Shown in pieces: positions 38,146 to 46,830 of a DNA stretch of 64,000 nt (within the stretch, counting starts at the first letter, position 1; each line of letters opens with the position of its first letter). The stretch is taken from contig JACKLI010000001.1 of NCBI GenBank assembly GCA_024235995.1, positions 806,001 to 870,000 on the forward strand. Reading direction: 5' to 3'. The notes beneath the pieces were generated by a model. That model was not told where the DNA came from and ran no database searches. It saw nothing but the letters and a program-made list of their open reading frames with translations. Both the position numbers and the translations under genes were made by a program. This DNA comes from Burkholderiaceae bacterium. Lineage in GTDB: Bacteria; Pseudomonadota; Gammaproteobacteria; Burkholderiales; Burkholderiaceae_C.

Positions 38146-39428
38146 GCCGCGGCTCCCTTCTGCGCCGCTGCTTCGATGGCGCGCTGGTTGGCGGCGGGGT
38201 CGAACCAGTATTCGGCGTAGTCGGTCGGGTCGTTGAAGCCGTTGGCCAGGCGCGAGGCCAGGGCTGGGATGCCCTGGGCGGCGCCCATCATGTTGACAAT
38301 GTATTCGGGCGGCGGGAACAGCAGGCTGTTGGTCCAGCGCACCACCTTCTCGGCGTAGCCGTTGTACAGGTCGTCGAAGGTGCGGTTCATCCAGGCTTCG
38401 TCGAACGGCTGGCTGCCGCGCGCCATGATGGCCTCGAAGTAGTGCTTGGCGCCCCAGGTGGCGTTGTTGGAGCCCTGGCCGGTGACCGGGTCGTTGACGA
38501 TCACCGCGTCGCCCAGGCCCATCACCTTGCGGCCGGAGGGCAGGGTGAGCACCGGGTTGCGCACGGTGGGCGTGATGCGCCCGGCCAGGATGCCGTTGTC
38601 GTCGGTGAGCTGGCAGTCCTTGCTGCGCTCGTACTCCCAGGGCAGGAACTGCTTGAGGATGTCCAGGCTCATCTGCAGGTGGTCGGCCGCGTCCTTGCAC
38701 TCGTGCCAGCGGTCCATGGGGCCGCCGTTGACGCCCTCCAGCACCATGATGTCGCACACCTTGGTCTTGCCCGAGCCGTAGGGCCCGTCCACCGTGAGCG
38801 AGGGGAAGCAGAAATACTCGCCCACGCCGGGGATCAGGTTGAAGTTGACGCACTCGATGTAGTCGTGGCGCTTCATGCCCGTCACGTAGGTCAGCGCCAG
38901 CTTGCGCATGGACTCCTTCATCGGCGAGCGCTCGGCGTTGGTGGACAGCAGCTTGACCACCTCGCCCTTGCCGCCGGCCAGCAGCACCAGGTCGTGCGTG
39001 CCGGCCAGATCTTCCATCTCGGCAACGCCCACGTCCACGATGTGCAGCTTGCCGCCGCGGCGCACGAACTCGTCCATCCAGCCGGGGTACTTCAGGCGCT
39101 GGTCCACGGCCTGGCCGGGCTTGTGCAGCGCGGCATGCCAGTGGATCGCCTTGGTGCCCGAGCCGTCGGGGTTGGGAATGACGAAGGAGATGCCGTCGGT
39201 GTTGGGGCACTGCGCTTCCCACTGGTTCATCTTCCAGTCGCGCTCGACCTGCAGCTTGGGGTCGAAGATGAACTGCGAGGACATGACCTTGCCGTTCCAG
39301 AAGCTGGCGCCGTCGCGGTTGGTGTAGATGCTGACCTGGTGGCCCTGGTCGAGCAGGCCGACGCCCAGCAGCAGGCCGGCCTGGCCGCCGCCGATGATGG
39401 CAATGGTGCGGGGGGTTTGGGTGGTCAT
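38142..39428 (-). CDS. StyA-type FAD-dependent monooxygenase (indole/styrene epoxidase family)
   Basis: 428-aa group E flavoprotein monooxygenase. The N-terminal FAD motif is IAIIGGGQAGLLLGVGLLDQ. The mid-region segments DGPYGSGKTKVCDIMVLEG and GGPMDRWHECKDAADHL, and the later GLGDAVIVNDPVTGQGSNNA, are typical of StyA-like enzymes, which use reduced FAD from a partner reductase to epoxidise styrene or indole. It is the second gene of operon A, between an SDR and the StyB-like gene. In indole-degrading clusters this pair starts indole oxidation, and the isatin-hydrolase-like genes in this window favour an indole-type substrate here. That choice is inference. Confidence 0.9.
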   Translation of the reverse strand: MTTQTPRTIAIIGGGQAGLLLGVGLLDQGHQVSIYTNRDGASFWNGKVMSSQFIFDPKLQVERDWKMNQWEAQCPNTDGISFVIPNPDGSGTKAIHWHAALHKPGQAVDQRLKYPGWMDEFVRRGGKLHIVDVGVAEMEDLAGTHDLVLLAGGKGEVVKLLSTNAERSPMKESMRKLALTYVTGMKRHDYIECVNFNLIPGVGEYFCFPSLTVDGPYGSGKTKVCDIMVLEGVNGGPMDRWHECKDAADHLQMSLDILKQFLPWEYERSKDCQLTDDNGILAGRITPTVRNPVLTLPSGRKVMGLGDAVIVNDPVTGQGSNNATWGAKHYFEAIMARGSQPFDEAWMNRTFDDLYNGYAEKVVRWTNSLLFPPPEYIVNMMGAAQGIPALASRLANGFNDPTDYAEYWFDPAANQRAIEAAAQKGAAA

Positions 39429-39466
39429 GGGTTTGTCTCCGTTGGGGTGTTCTGGGGTTGCTTGCT

Positions 39467-39487
39467 CCCTCCCCCGCTGGGGGAGGG
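39467..39487. repeat. short GC-rich palindromic repeat
   Basis: CCCTCCCCC-GCT-GGGGGAGGG is a perfect 9+3+9 palindrome, followed by TTGGGGTGGGGG. It sits in the 73-base gap between the SDR and StyA-like genes of operon A. Such palindromes are often dispersed in genomes; no second copy of exactly this form was seen in the window. Confidence 0.55.
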
Positions 39488-39501
39488 TTGGGGTGGGGGC
39501 A

Positions 39502-40284
39502 TCAGCCCGTCAGGCGGCCAATGGCGGCGGTGCGGGCCTCGGGGCCGAGGGCCTGGTAACCGCCGTCACAGGCGTAGGTGGTGCCGGTGACGAAGCTGGC
39601 CTTGTCCGACAGCAGAAAAGCCACCACGTTGGCGACCTCGCTGGGCAGGCCCAGGCGGCCCAGGATGTGGTAGTCGGCGGCCACGGCGTCGGCCTTGGCC
39701 TTGTCACCGCCGGCCATGCCCTCGATGACCGAAGACCAGGTCCAGCCCGGCGAGACGGCGTTGACGCGGATTTTTTGCGCCGCCAGGTCCAGCGCCGCAT
39801 TGCGCGTGAACTGCACCATGGCGGCCTTGCTGATGGGGTACAGCCAGCGCCCGGTCTGCGCGGCAAAGGCCGAGATGGAGGCGAAGTTGACCACCGCGCC
39901 GCCGCCGCGCTTTTGCATGTGGGGCGCGCAGGCCTGCAGCATCATGGCGGCGCCGACCACGTTGACGTTCCAGCTCTGGTTCCATTCGGCGCGGGTGGAG
40001 GCCACGCCGTTGTCCACGTAGCTGGCAGCGCAGTTGACCAGGTAATCGATGCCACCGAAAGTCCGAGCGGTCTCGGCCACGCAGGCGGCAATCGAGGCGT
40101 CGTCGGATACGTCGGTGTTGATGAAGCGGCTGCCCGCGTGGCGCTGGGCCACCTGCGGGCCCTTGGCGGCGTCGATGTCGGCGATGACCACCTTGCAGCC
40201 TTCGGCCACCAGGGCCGCCACCACGCCTTCGCCGATCAGGGTGGCGCCACCGGTGACGATGGCGACCTTGTCTTGCATGCTCAT
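39502..40284 (-). CDS. SDR-family oxidoreductase (first gene of operon A)
   Basis: 260-aa short-chain dehydrogenase. The cofactor motif is TGGATLIGEG (a variant of TGxxxGxG), the strand-4 motif region is NCAASY instead of NNAG, and the catalytic set is Ser in NFASISAFA with YPISK. It leads operon A (SDR, StyA, StyB, PYROXD2-like). In indole clusters an SDR oxidises the hydroxylated indole product, so a step toward isatin is a reasonable guess. The AraC regulator gene lies 93 bases upstream on the same strand. Confidence 0.88.
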   Translation of the reverse strand: MSMQDKVAIVTGGATLIGEGVVAALVAEGCKVVIADIDAAKGPQVAQRHAGSRFINTDVSDDASIAACVAETARTFGGIDYLVNCAASYVDNGVASTRAEWNQSWNVNVVGAAMMLQACAPHMQKRGGGAVVNFASISAFAAQTGRWLYPISKAAMVQFTRNAALDLAAQKIRVNAVSPGWTWSSVIEGMAGGDKAKADAVAADYHILGRLGLPSEVANVVAFLLSDKASFVTGTTYACDGGYQALGPEARTAAIGRLTG

Positions 40285-40377
40285 ATGTCTCCTTGTCTCG
40301 GCTTCGCAGGGGGCGATGCCGGTCGGGAGAGTGTGCGCAATGCTTCAGGCGTGAATTATCCGGAATGCGCGGCCATG

Positions 40378-41397
40378 CTATCCGCCGTGCGCAGTATTGG
40401 ATTGCAGGGTGACCGAGGGCGTTTCGCCGAAGCGCGCCTTGTAGTAGGCCGAAAAGCGCCCCAGGTGGAAAAAGCCGTGGCGGTGGGCGACGTCGTGCAG
40501 GGCCACCGGCTGGCCGCCGCTGGCCGCCGCGCGCAACTGTGCGTGCACGCGATCCAGGCGCACGTCGCGCAGCAGCGCATGGGGCGTGGTGCCCAGGTGG
40601 CGCTGAAAACCCTCTTGCAAGGCGCGCTCGCTCACGCAGGCGGCGCGGGCGATGTCCACCAGGGTGATGGCCTGATCGGCCTGCGCCTCGATGAATTCCT
40701 GTGCCCGCCGCACGTGGCGCGGCAGGGCCGGCGCCGGGGCGGCGCCACGCTGCTGCGCGTTTTGGCTGTGGGGCTGCAGCCCGATCAGGCCACGCAGCAG
40801 CACGTCCTGCAGCGCGGCGGTGGCCGCCGGGTGGCGCAGCCAGGCAGCGCCGTTGGCGTCGATGTTGCGGGCCAGGTCCAGCACCATCTGGCACCAGGGG
40901 GCGGCCGGGCCGCTGCGTTGCGGCAGGGCCAACTGATAGTCCAGGGAAGTATGAGGCTGCTCGGGGTCGTCGGCGGCGCGCTGCTCCATCAGCGCGCGCG
41001 GAATGTGCAGCAGGATTTGCGCGCAGTCGGCCTGCCAGCGCATGGCCACGCCCTGGTGGGGCGAGAGGATGACGGCGGTAGCGGCATCGGAGTGCACCTG
41101 CTGGCGGCCGTAGCGGATGTCGGCGCGGCCTGACAGCGGGATCTGCACCAGGTAGAAGTCGTTCAGGAGGCCGGGCGTGATGTCGACGTCGGCCCCGTAG
41201 CACAGGTAGTTGAGCGACAGCGCGCCCACGCCCACGCGGTGCATGCGGCAGTCCAGCCGCTGCCCCGCGTCCACCTGCCGCAGGTCATGGGTGCAGAACA
41301 CCCGCGCCACCTGGGCGCGGGCGTGCTCGATGTCGCGGCTGGCAAAGACCGGGTGGTCCTGCAGCAAGGGGGAGCCCGTGCGCGGCGGGGAGAGCAT
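40378..41397 (-). CDS. AraC-family regulator 1
   Basis: 339-aa regulator of the AraC_binding_2 kind. The N-terminal ligand-binding half contains GVGALSLNYLCYGADVDI and DFYLVQIPLSGRADIRYG. The C-terminal double helix-turn-helix shows ITLVDIARAACVSERALQEG and LHDVAHRHGFFHLGRFSAYY. It lies directly upstream of operon A on the same strand and is the likely activator of it. It is clearly paralogous to the AraC regulator at 60.5 kb. The linker LIGLQPHSQNAQQRGAAPA looks like the translation of the short repeat at 5.8 kb, though this may be chance. Confidence 0.92.
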   Translation of the reverse strand: MLSPPRTGSPLLQDHPVFASRDIEHARAQVARVFCTHDLRQVDAGQRLDCRMHRVGVGALSLNYLCYGADVDITPGLLNDFYLVQIPLSGRADIRYGRQQVHSDAATAVILSPHQGVAMRWQADCAQILLHIPRALMEQRAADDPEQPHTSLDYQLALPQRSGPAAPWCQMVLDLARNIDANGAAWLRHPAATAALQDVLLRGLIGLQPHSQNAQQRGAAPAPALPRHVRRAQEFIEAQADQAITLVDIARAACVSERALQEGFQRHLGTTPHALLRDVRLDRVHAQLRAAASGGQPVALHDVAHRHGFFHLGRFSAYYKARFGETPSVTLQSNTAHGG

Positions 41398-41458
41398 GGC
41401 GAACCTGGTCGTCGATGGCCCGAAAAGAGCGCACTTTGCCGCCGTGCCGCGGGTTTGA

Positions 41459-41487
41459 CAAGGGGCAGTTTCCCGCAGCGCCCCTTG
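41459..41487 (-). terminator. hairpin at the end of operon B
   Basis: CAAGGGGC (41459-41466) pairs with GCCCCTTG (41480-41487) across a 13-base loop, 12 bases past the stop of the periplasmic binding protein gene. No strong T-run follows on the minus strand, so termination strength is uncertain. It also lies 62 bases before the AraC-1 start. Confidence 0.5.
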
Positions 41488-41498
41488 CCCGAGGCGGT

Positions 41499-42656
41499 TT
41501 ATTTGTTCAACAGAACGAAGCGCCCGTCGCGCACGGTGATCAGCTCACGCCCGCGCGCATCGAAGCCGCTGTGGTCCTGCGGCGTCATGTTGTACACGCC
41601 CTGGGTGCCCACCAGCTCCTTGGTTTTTTCCAGCGCATCGCGCAGCGCGGCGCGAAACTCCTTGGTGCCGGGCTTGCCTGCCTTGGCGGCCTGGGGGATG
41701 GCGTTGGCCAGCAGCAGGCCGGCGTCGTACACGTTGGCGCCAAAGGTGGCGGGCGGCTCGCCGTAGAGTTTTTCGTAGTCGGCCATGTACTTGGCGGCCA
41801 CCTTCTTGACGGGGTTGCTGTCGGCGATCTCGGGCATCACCAGCATCATGCTGGCGGCCATGATGGTGCCTTCCACCTTCTTGCCACCCAGCTTGATGAA
41901 GGCCGGCAGCGCCGCGCCGTGGGTCTGGTAGATCTTGCCCTTGTAACCCTTGTCCATCAGGGAGGCCTGGGGCAGCACGGCCGAGCCACCGGTGGCGCTC
42001 ACCAGGATCGCGTCGGGGTTGGCGCCGATCAGCTTGAGCGTCTGGCCGACCACCGAGCTGTCGCTGCGCGCAAACCGCTCGTTGGCCACGATCTTGATGC
42101 CGTGCTTTTCGGCCAGGCCGCTGGCCACGCGGTACCAGTTTTCGCCAAAGGGGTCGGCCAGGCCGATGAAGCCCAGGGTCTTGACCCCCGTCTTGGCCAT
42201 CTGGTCGAACAAGGCTGTGGCGATGATCTCGTCGTTCTGCGTGGTCTTGAACACCCACTTCTTCTTGTCGTCCATGGGCTGAACCACGGCCGCGGTGCCC
42301 ACCGGCGCCAGCATGGGCACGCCAGCCTCGGCCATGAACTGGATCACGCCCATGGCGTTGGGCGAGCCGGAGGGGCCGATCAGCGCGTCGATGTTCTGCT
42401 CGGCGAGCAGCTTGCGCACGTTGGTCACGGTCTGCGTCGGGTCGCTGGCGTCGTCCAGGCCGATGTATTCCACCGTCAGATCGCCGATCTTCTTGGGCAG
42501 CAGGGCGATGCTGTTCTTCTGCGGAATGCCGATCAGCGAGGTGGGGCCAGTGGCCGAATAGACCACGCCGACCTTGACCTGGGCGGTGGCGGCGGCGCAG
42601 CCCAAGCCCAGCAGGATGGGCAAGGCGGCGCGCTTGAGAAGTTGGGGCAGTCGCAT
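41499..42656 (-). CDS. ABC-type periplasmic ligand-binding protein (Peripla_BP_6)
   Basis: 385-aa exported receptor (signal KRAALPILLGLGCAAATAQ). It matches the branched-chain amino acid/aromatic ligand-binding family: VGVVYSATGPTSLIGIPQKN at the start of the mature protein, DDASDPTQTVTNVRKLL, and IGPSGSPNAMGVIQFMAEAG. AGGAGA lies 9 bases before the ATG at 42656. It is the last gene of operon B, but no permease or ATPase genes accompany it, so it must use a transporter encoded elsewhere. Relatives bind benzoate-like acids, which suits the operon. The ligand is inferred. Confidence 0.9.
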   Translation of the reverse strand: MRLPQLLKRAALPILLGLGCAAATAQVKVGVVYSATGPTSLIGIPQKNSIALLPKKIGDLTVEYIGLDDASDPTQTVTNVRKLLAEQNIDALIGPSGSPNAMGVIQFMAEAGVPMLAPVGTAAVVQPMDDKKKWVFKTTQNDEIIATALFDQMAKTGVKTLGFIGLADPFGENWYRVASGLAEKHGIKIVANERFARSDSSVVGQTLKLIGANPDAILVSATGGSAVLPQASLMDKGYKGKIYQTHGAALPAFIKLGGKKVEGTIMAASMMLVMPEIADSNPVKKVAAKYMADYEKLYGEPPATFGANVYDAGLLLANAIPQAAKAGKPGTKEFRAALRDALEKTKELVGTQGVYNMTPQDHSGFDARGRELITVRDGRFVLLNK

Positions 42657-42691
42657 GGGGAAGGTCTCCTTGGTGTGGGGGTGGGTAGGGG

Positions 42692-43423
42692 TCAAATGGT
42701 CAGCGTGCCCACGCTGGCGCCGCCGCAGACGTACAGCGTCTGGCCGGTGACGAAGCTGTTGGCAGGGTCGGCAAAGAACATCACGGCGCGGGTCACATCG
42801 TCGGGCCGGCCGATGCGGCCCACGGGGATGTTGGCGGCCAGCTTCTGCTCGCGCTCGCTGCCGGCCGGCACCACGTCGTAGAACATGGGGGTCTGGATCG
42901 GGCCGGGCGCCACCACGTTGACGGTGATGCCCTTGGGCGCCAGCTCCAGCGCCCAGGTGCGCGCCATGCCGATCATGCCGGCCTTGGTGGCCGAATAGTT
43001 GGTGCGCGTGGCCAGACCCAGCGCACCGCGCGAGGACATCAGCACCACGCGGCCGAAGCCGGTCTGCTCCATGCCCGGCAGCACGGCCTGCATCAGCGTG
43101 AGCGCGCTGCCCAGGTGGATTTGCGTCAGACCCTGCAGTTCATCCACCGTGGCGTCCTGCAGCAGGTGCGGCCAGATCACGCCGGCGTTGTGGATGAAGT
43201 GGCTGATGGCAAAGCGCGCGGCCACATCCCGCGCCGCCTGCGCGGTCGCCGCTGCGTCGAGCAGATCGACGTTGATGGCCGTGAGATTCGGGTGTTGCCA
43301 CTCGGGCGCGCGCCGCGCCAGGCTGACGACGTGCCAGCCCTCGGCCAGCATGCGCTGGCAGATGTCGGCGCCGATGCCGGCCGAGCCGCCGGTGACGAGG
43401 GCGGTGTAACGGGGTTCGCTCAT
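42692..43423 (-). CDS. SDR-family oxidoreductase in operon B
   Basis: 243-aa classical SDR: TGGSAGIGADI (cofactor), HNAGV (strand 4), Ser in VLMSSRGALG and catalytic YSATK. All catalytic residues are present, unlike the SDR domain of the fusion protein in the same operon. The start overlaps the cyclase stop by four bases (ATGA). It may dehydrogenate the cis-dihydrodiol or a hydroxyacyl intermediate made by the Rieske oxygenase, but the sequence does not fix the substrate. Confidence 0.9.
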   Translation of the reverse strand: MSEPRYTALVTGGSAGIGADICQRMLAEGWHVVSLARRAPEWQHPNLTAINVDLLDAAATAQAARDVAARFAISHFIHNAGVIWPHLLQDATVDELQGLTQIHLGSALTLMQAVLPGMEQTGFGRVVLMSSRGALGLATRTNYSATKAGMIGMARTWALELAPKGITVNVVAPGPIQTPMFYDVVPAGSEREQKLAANIPVGRIGRPDDVTRAVMFFADPANSFVTGQTLYVCGGASVGTLTI

Positions 43424-44232
43424 GAAGGGGTTCCTGGGTTGGCCACCAGCGCAAACACGCGCAAGGGGCTGCCGCTGCCATGTTCGATTTTCAGGGGCGC
43501 CGCGACGATCAGCGCACCCGTGGGCGGCAACTGTTCCAGATGGGCCAGGCATTGCAATCCGTACTTGCCCGCGCCGTGCATCAGCGTGTGGCAGGGGTAG
43601 GGCGGCAGCAGGTGCGCGGCCTGGCCGGCGTCGGTGCCGATGGTCTCGGAGCCGAAACCCAGCACATCGCGCTGCTCGACCAGAAAGCGCACCGCCTCGG
43701 CGCTGGGCCCCGGCGTGTGCTGGCCGGTGGCGTCGTAGTTCTGGTAGGCGCGCGCGTCGCGGCGCAGGCTCCAGTGGTGCGACCAGTCGGTGCGCATGAG
43801 CACCCAGCTGCCGGCCGGAATGCGCCCGTGCTTCGCCTCGAACGCCTCGATGTCGGCCACGGTCATCAGGTAATCGGCGTTGCGCGCGGCCTGCGCGCTG
43901 CAATCGATCACGCAAGCCGGAGCGACGAAGTGCGCGGGCGGCACGGCGTCCACCGCGTTGTTGGCGCGATCGCGCCCGGTGATCCAGTGGATCGGCGCGT
44001 CGAAGTGCGTGCCGGTGTGCTCGCTGCACGAGATGTTGTTCCAGTACCAGGCGGCGCCGCGCTCGTCGTAGGCCGAGACCTGCTCGATGCGAAACGGCTG
44101 GCACTGGCCCAGCTCGGGCGGCAGGCCGAGGGTGGGGAAGTCGGTGCTGAGGGTGTGCGAGAGATCGACCACGCGCACGCTCCCGCCCTGCAAGGCGGTG
44201 GCGAGTTGGCCCAGCGGATGGCTTGGGTTCAT
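43420..44232 (-). CDS. cyclase-family metal-dependent hydrolase, isatin-hydrolase-like, copy 1
   Basis: 270-aa member of the cyclase/kynurenine formamidase family. The metal-binding motif HTGTHFDAPIHW is intact (HxGTHxDxPxH). VVDLSHTLS, YWNNISCSEHTG and CHTLMHGAGKYGLQCL are also conserved. The closest characterised group I recognise is isatin hydrolase, which opens isatin to isatinate with Mn2+. It is strongly similar (roughly 60% by eye) to the second copy at 59.5 kb, which suggests duplication and divergence. It lies 1 base after the DUF35-SDR stop in operon B. Lactones or other cyclic amides are alternative substrates. Confidence 0.88.
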   Translation of the reverse strand: MNPSHPLGQLATALQGGSVRVVDLSHTLSTDFPTLGLPPELGQCQPFRIEQVSAYDERGAAWYWNNISCSEHTGTHFDAPIHWITGRDRANNAVDAVPPAHFVAPACVIDCSAQAARNADYLMTVADIEAFEAKHGRIPAGSWVLMRTDWSHHWSLRRDARAYQNYDATGQHTPGPSAEAVRFLVEQRDVLGFGSETIGTDAGQAAHLLPPYPCHTLMHGAGKYGLQCLAHLEQLPPTGALIVAAPLKIEHGSGSPLRVFALVANPGTPS

Positions 44233-44233
44233 A

Positions 44234-45487
44234 TCACTGCCCTCCCGCAGCGAGTTCACGTTCGAGCACCTTGGGGTTGTCGCGCCAGCGCGCCAGCCAG
44301 TCCTGCGCGATGTCACCTGGATAGACGTCCTCCACGCCGCCCTGCAGCGCCTTGACGATGGCGCTGGCCACGGCCTGCGGTGCCAGCTTGGGCGGCGGCA
44401 GGTTCTGGTTCCATTCGTCGTCGATCGGCCCCGGAAAGACGTTGACCACGCGGATGCCCGCGCCGCGCATCTCGGCGCGCAGGCACTGCGCCAGCGACAG
44501 CGCAGCGGCCTTGGAAGCACTGAACGTGCCCTCCGCCGGATAGTTGCTGAGCGCGTAGATCGACAGCAGGTTGACCCAGGCCGTGGCGTGCGCCGCCCCA
44601 TCGGCCGAGCGCGCCTTGAGCACCGGGCCGAAGGCCTGTGCCAGGCGCAGCAGGCCCAGGTAGTTGACCTCCATCTCCTCGCGCGCCACGTCGGTGCCGC
44701 GCCGCCCCGCGATGCCGGCGTTGCGGTGCAGTTCGGCGGTGTTGACGACGATGTCCACCTTGGCGCCGATCAGCGCGGCCAGCTCCTGCACCGAGCGTTC
44801 GTCGCGCACGTCCAGATCCACCAGCGTCACCTGCGGCAGCGCGGCCAGCTCGGCAAAGCCTTCGGGCTGCTTCCAGGGCTCGGCCTGGCCGACCCAGATC
44901 CGGTCGGCCCCGGCCTTGGCCAGCGCACGGACCACAGCCTGGCCCACGGGCGATTTGCCGTCGGTGACCAGCACCTTGCGGAATTTCGGGTCGCTGGCCA
45001 TCTCGCGCAGCATCGGGTCGTCCGTCATGTGCTCCGATCCTTTCTCCGGCAAACCAATCAACACCGCCTGGCCGGCGCGGTCCAGCCGCACGCCCACGTG
45101 CACACGGGCCGGCGCGGCACCCACCTCGCCGTGCAGGTGCACCATCACGCTGGGGCCGGCGTCCAGCCGCACCATGCCCAGGCGCCAGGGCAGGCGCTCG
45201 CGGAAATACAGGTCGTTGCTGTGCGCCAGCGTGGTCTCGGCCAGCAACTCGCCCGCGCCGCTCTGCTCCTGCCAGTGCAGCGCGGGCGACAAACATTGAT
45301 AGCACGCTTCGCGCGGTGGGTATTGGGTTGCGCCGCAGTCCTGGCATACCTGCAGCACGAAGCGCCCCTCGGCGGCGGCGGCCGTCAGGCCCAGCGCCAC
45401 GCGCCCGCGCGCGCTGGGCGGCAGGTTGATCTGTGGCGTGCGCAGGATGGGGTTCTTGCGCGGCGGCTTGGCAAACGGCAACGTCAT
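44234..45487 (-). CDS. DUF35 OB-fold/zinc-ribbon domain fused to a degenerate SDR
   Basis: 417-aa two-domain protein read in one open frame. Residues 1-150 are a DUF35 unit: a zinc ribbon with Cys48, Cys51, Cys62 and Cys65 (CQDCGATQYPPREACYQC) and an OB-fold. Residues of about 170-400 are an SDR Rossmann domain. The SDR motifs are altered: TDGKSPVG in place of TGxxxGxG, NTAEL in place of NNAG, and FSASK (Phe322) where the catalytic Tyr is expected; Lys326 and Ser309 remain. DUF35 proteins partner thiolase-like enzymes, and the thiolase-like gene overlaps this start by four bases. I infer a structural or altered-chemistry role for the SDR half. Confidence 0.88.
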   Translation of the reverse strand: MTLPFAKPPRKNPILRTPQINLPPSARGRVALGLTAAAAEGRFVLQVCQDCGATQYPPREACYQCLSPALHWQEQSGAGELLAETTLAHSNDLYFRERLPWRLGMVRLDAGPSVMVHLHGEVGAAPARVHVGVRLDRAGQAVLIGLPEKGSEHMTDDPMLREMASDPKFRKVLVTDGKSPVGQAVVRALAKAGADRIWVGQAEPWKQPEGFAELAALPQVTLVDLDVRDERSVQELAALIGAKVDIVVNTAELHRNAGIAGRRGTDVAREEMEVNYLGLLRLAQAFGPVLKARSADGAAHATAWVNLLSIYALSNYPAEGTFSASKAAALSLAQCLRAEMRGAGIRVVNVFPGPIDDEWNQNLPPPKLAPQAVASAIVKALQGGVEDVYPGDIAQDWLARWRDNPKVLERELAAGGQ

Positions 45488-46662
45488 GCAGCGGCCTCCA
45501 GGATCGCGGCGCCGGTGCACAGGCAGCGGTCGTAGGTGACCATGCCGAAGCCGCCCACCAGGCCGTAGCGTGCATCGGCCACGCCGCGCGCACCGGCTTG
45601 GCCCGTGAGCTGGCGGATGGTTTCGGTCATGCCGATGAAGCCGCCCGCCGCGCCCGCCTGCCCGCACGAGAGCTGGCCGCCGCTGGTGTTCTGTGGGAAG
45701 TCGCCCGCATGCGTCAGGTCGTGCGAACGCACGAAGTCGGGGCCTTCGCCCTTGGCGCAAAAGCCCAGGTCCTCGAACTGCATCATCACGATGACCGGGT
45801 AGTCGTCGTAGGTCTGCATCACGCCGATATCACGCGGCTGGATGGCGGCCTGTGCATACAGGTCATCGCGGTCCATGGCCCAGCCGCCGCAGACCATGAC
45901 CGGGTCGCTGCTGTAGGCGTTGTGCCGTTCGATCGCGCCGCGCAGCAGCACGTGCGGCAGGCCCAGATCGCGCGCGCGCTCGGGCGCCATGACGAGGAAG
46001 GCTTCGGCGCCGGCGCAGGGCATCACGCAGTCGAACAGGTGGATCGGGTCGGACACCGGTCGCGCCGCCATGTACTCGTCGAGCGTCAGCGGCTTCTTGA
46101 ACAGGGCGTTGGGGTTGCCCAGGGCATTCGTGCGCTGCGCCACCGCGATGCGGCCGAAGTCCTCACGCCGCGCGCCGTACCGGCGCATGTAGTGCGCGGT
46201 GATGAAGGCGAACATCGAGTTGGGTCCGCCCGCGCCGTAGGGGTAGCTGGCGTCGCGCGCGAAATGGCTGAAGGCGCCCAGTGTCTGGCGAAACGAATCG
46301 ACGTGGTTGGTGTCGCCCGCCACGCAGGCCACCACCTCGGCGTCGCCGCACTGCACCGCGCGCGCGGCCCGGCGCAGCGCCATCACGCCCGAGGCGCCGC
46401 CGGTGGGAATGTGGTCGAGCCAGCGCGGCGACAGGCCCAGGTGCTGCGTCACGCCCACGGCGGTGTCGGGCGCCAGCGAGAAGCTGCTGACCGTCAGGCC
46501 GTCGATGCGCTCCTTGGCCAGGCCCGAGCCCTGCACCAGCGCCCGAACGGCTTGGCCGACGTACCAGTGCGCGCCCTTGGTGGTGTAGCGCTCGTACGGC
46601 ACCGTGACCGGCATGGCGAGCGCCACGCCTTCGTAGCCCTTGCGCTGAAGATAGGTTGTCAT
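45484..46662 (-). CDS. thiolase-superfamily protein (SCP-x/Ltp-like) without thiolase catalytic residues
   Basis: 392-aa thiolase fold. The position of the nucleophilic Cys reads PTGGASG (86-92), and the usual GHP motif near the C-terminus reads SCGQAGAAGG, so both the first Cys and the His are missing. The Tyr-containing loop MQTYDDYPVIVMMQFEDLGF, typical of the lipid-transfer (Ltp) branch, is kept. Ltp2-type proteins lacking the Cys work as retro-aldolases with a DUF35 partner, and here the DUF35-SDR gene is adjacent with an ATGA overlap. A retro-aldol cleavage of a hydroxyacyl-CoA is the likeliest activity by analogy. The start at 46662 is the first Met of the conserved region. Confidence 0.88.
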   Translation of the reverse strand: MTTYLQRKGYEGVALAMPVTVPYERYTTKGAHWYVGQAVRALVQGSGLAKERIDGLTVSSFSLAPDTAVGVTQHLGLSPRWLDHIPTGGASGVMALRRAARAVQCGDAEVVACVAGDTNHVDSFRQTLGAFSHFARDASYPYGAGGPNSMFAFITAHYMRRYGARREDFGRIAVAQRTNALGNPNALFKKPLTLDEYMAARPVSDPIHLFDCVMPCAGAEAFLVMAPERARDLGLPHVLLRGAIERHNAYSSDPVMVCGGWAMDRDDLYAQAAIQPRDIGVMQTYDDYPVIVMMQFEDLGFCAKGEGPDFVRSHDLTHAGDFPQNTSGGQLSCGQAGAAGGFIGMTETIRQLTGQAGARGVADARYGLVGGFGMVTYDRCLCTGAAILEAAA

Positions 46663-46737
46663 CTCAGTGATCCATGGCGCTGAGCGCCACCCGCAAGGCA
46701 TGAAACTGGCGCACCCCAAGCCAGGGCCGCCGTGCAA

Positions 46738-46830
46738 GGGCCGCCCCGCCGCACGGGCGGCGTCCCCCTGCCCGCAGCGCGCAGCGCTGCGAGAGCGGGG
46801 GGAAGCGGCGCAGCCGCTCAGGGGGGTGTC
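46738..46830. repeat. GC-rich repeat inside operon B
   Basis: Blocks GGGCCGCCCC, GGGCGGCG, CCCCCTG, GCAGCGC, GAGAGCGGGGGG occur in the same order as in the insertion at 20567-20635. Inverted segments (GCCGC/GCGGC and CCCCC/GGGGG) can form strong RNA structure. It separates the CoA-ligase stop from the thiolase-like start (176-base gap), the widest gap in the operon. Confidence 0.55.

Noticed and set aside
40770..40830. Fifth copy of the short repeat inside the AraC-1 gene.
   Set aside because: Only the CTGATCGGGCTGCAGCCC-like part matches and the AGCTATCA end is missing, so chance similarity in a GC-rich gene cannot be excluded.
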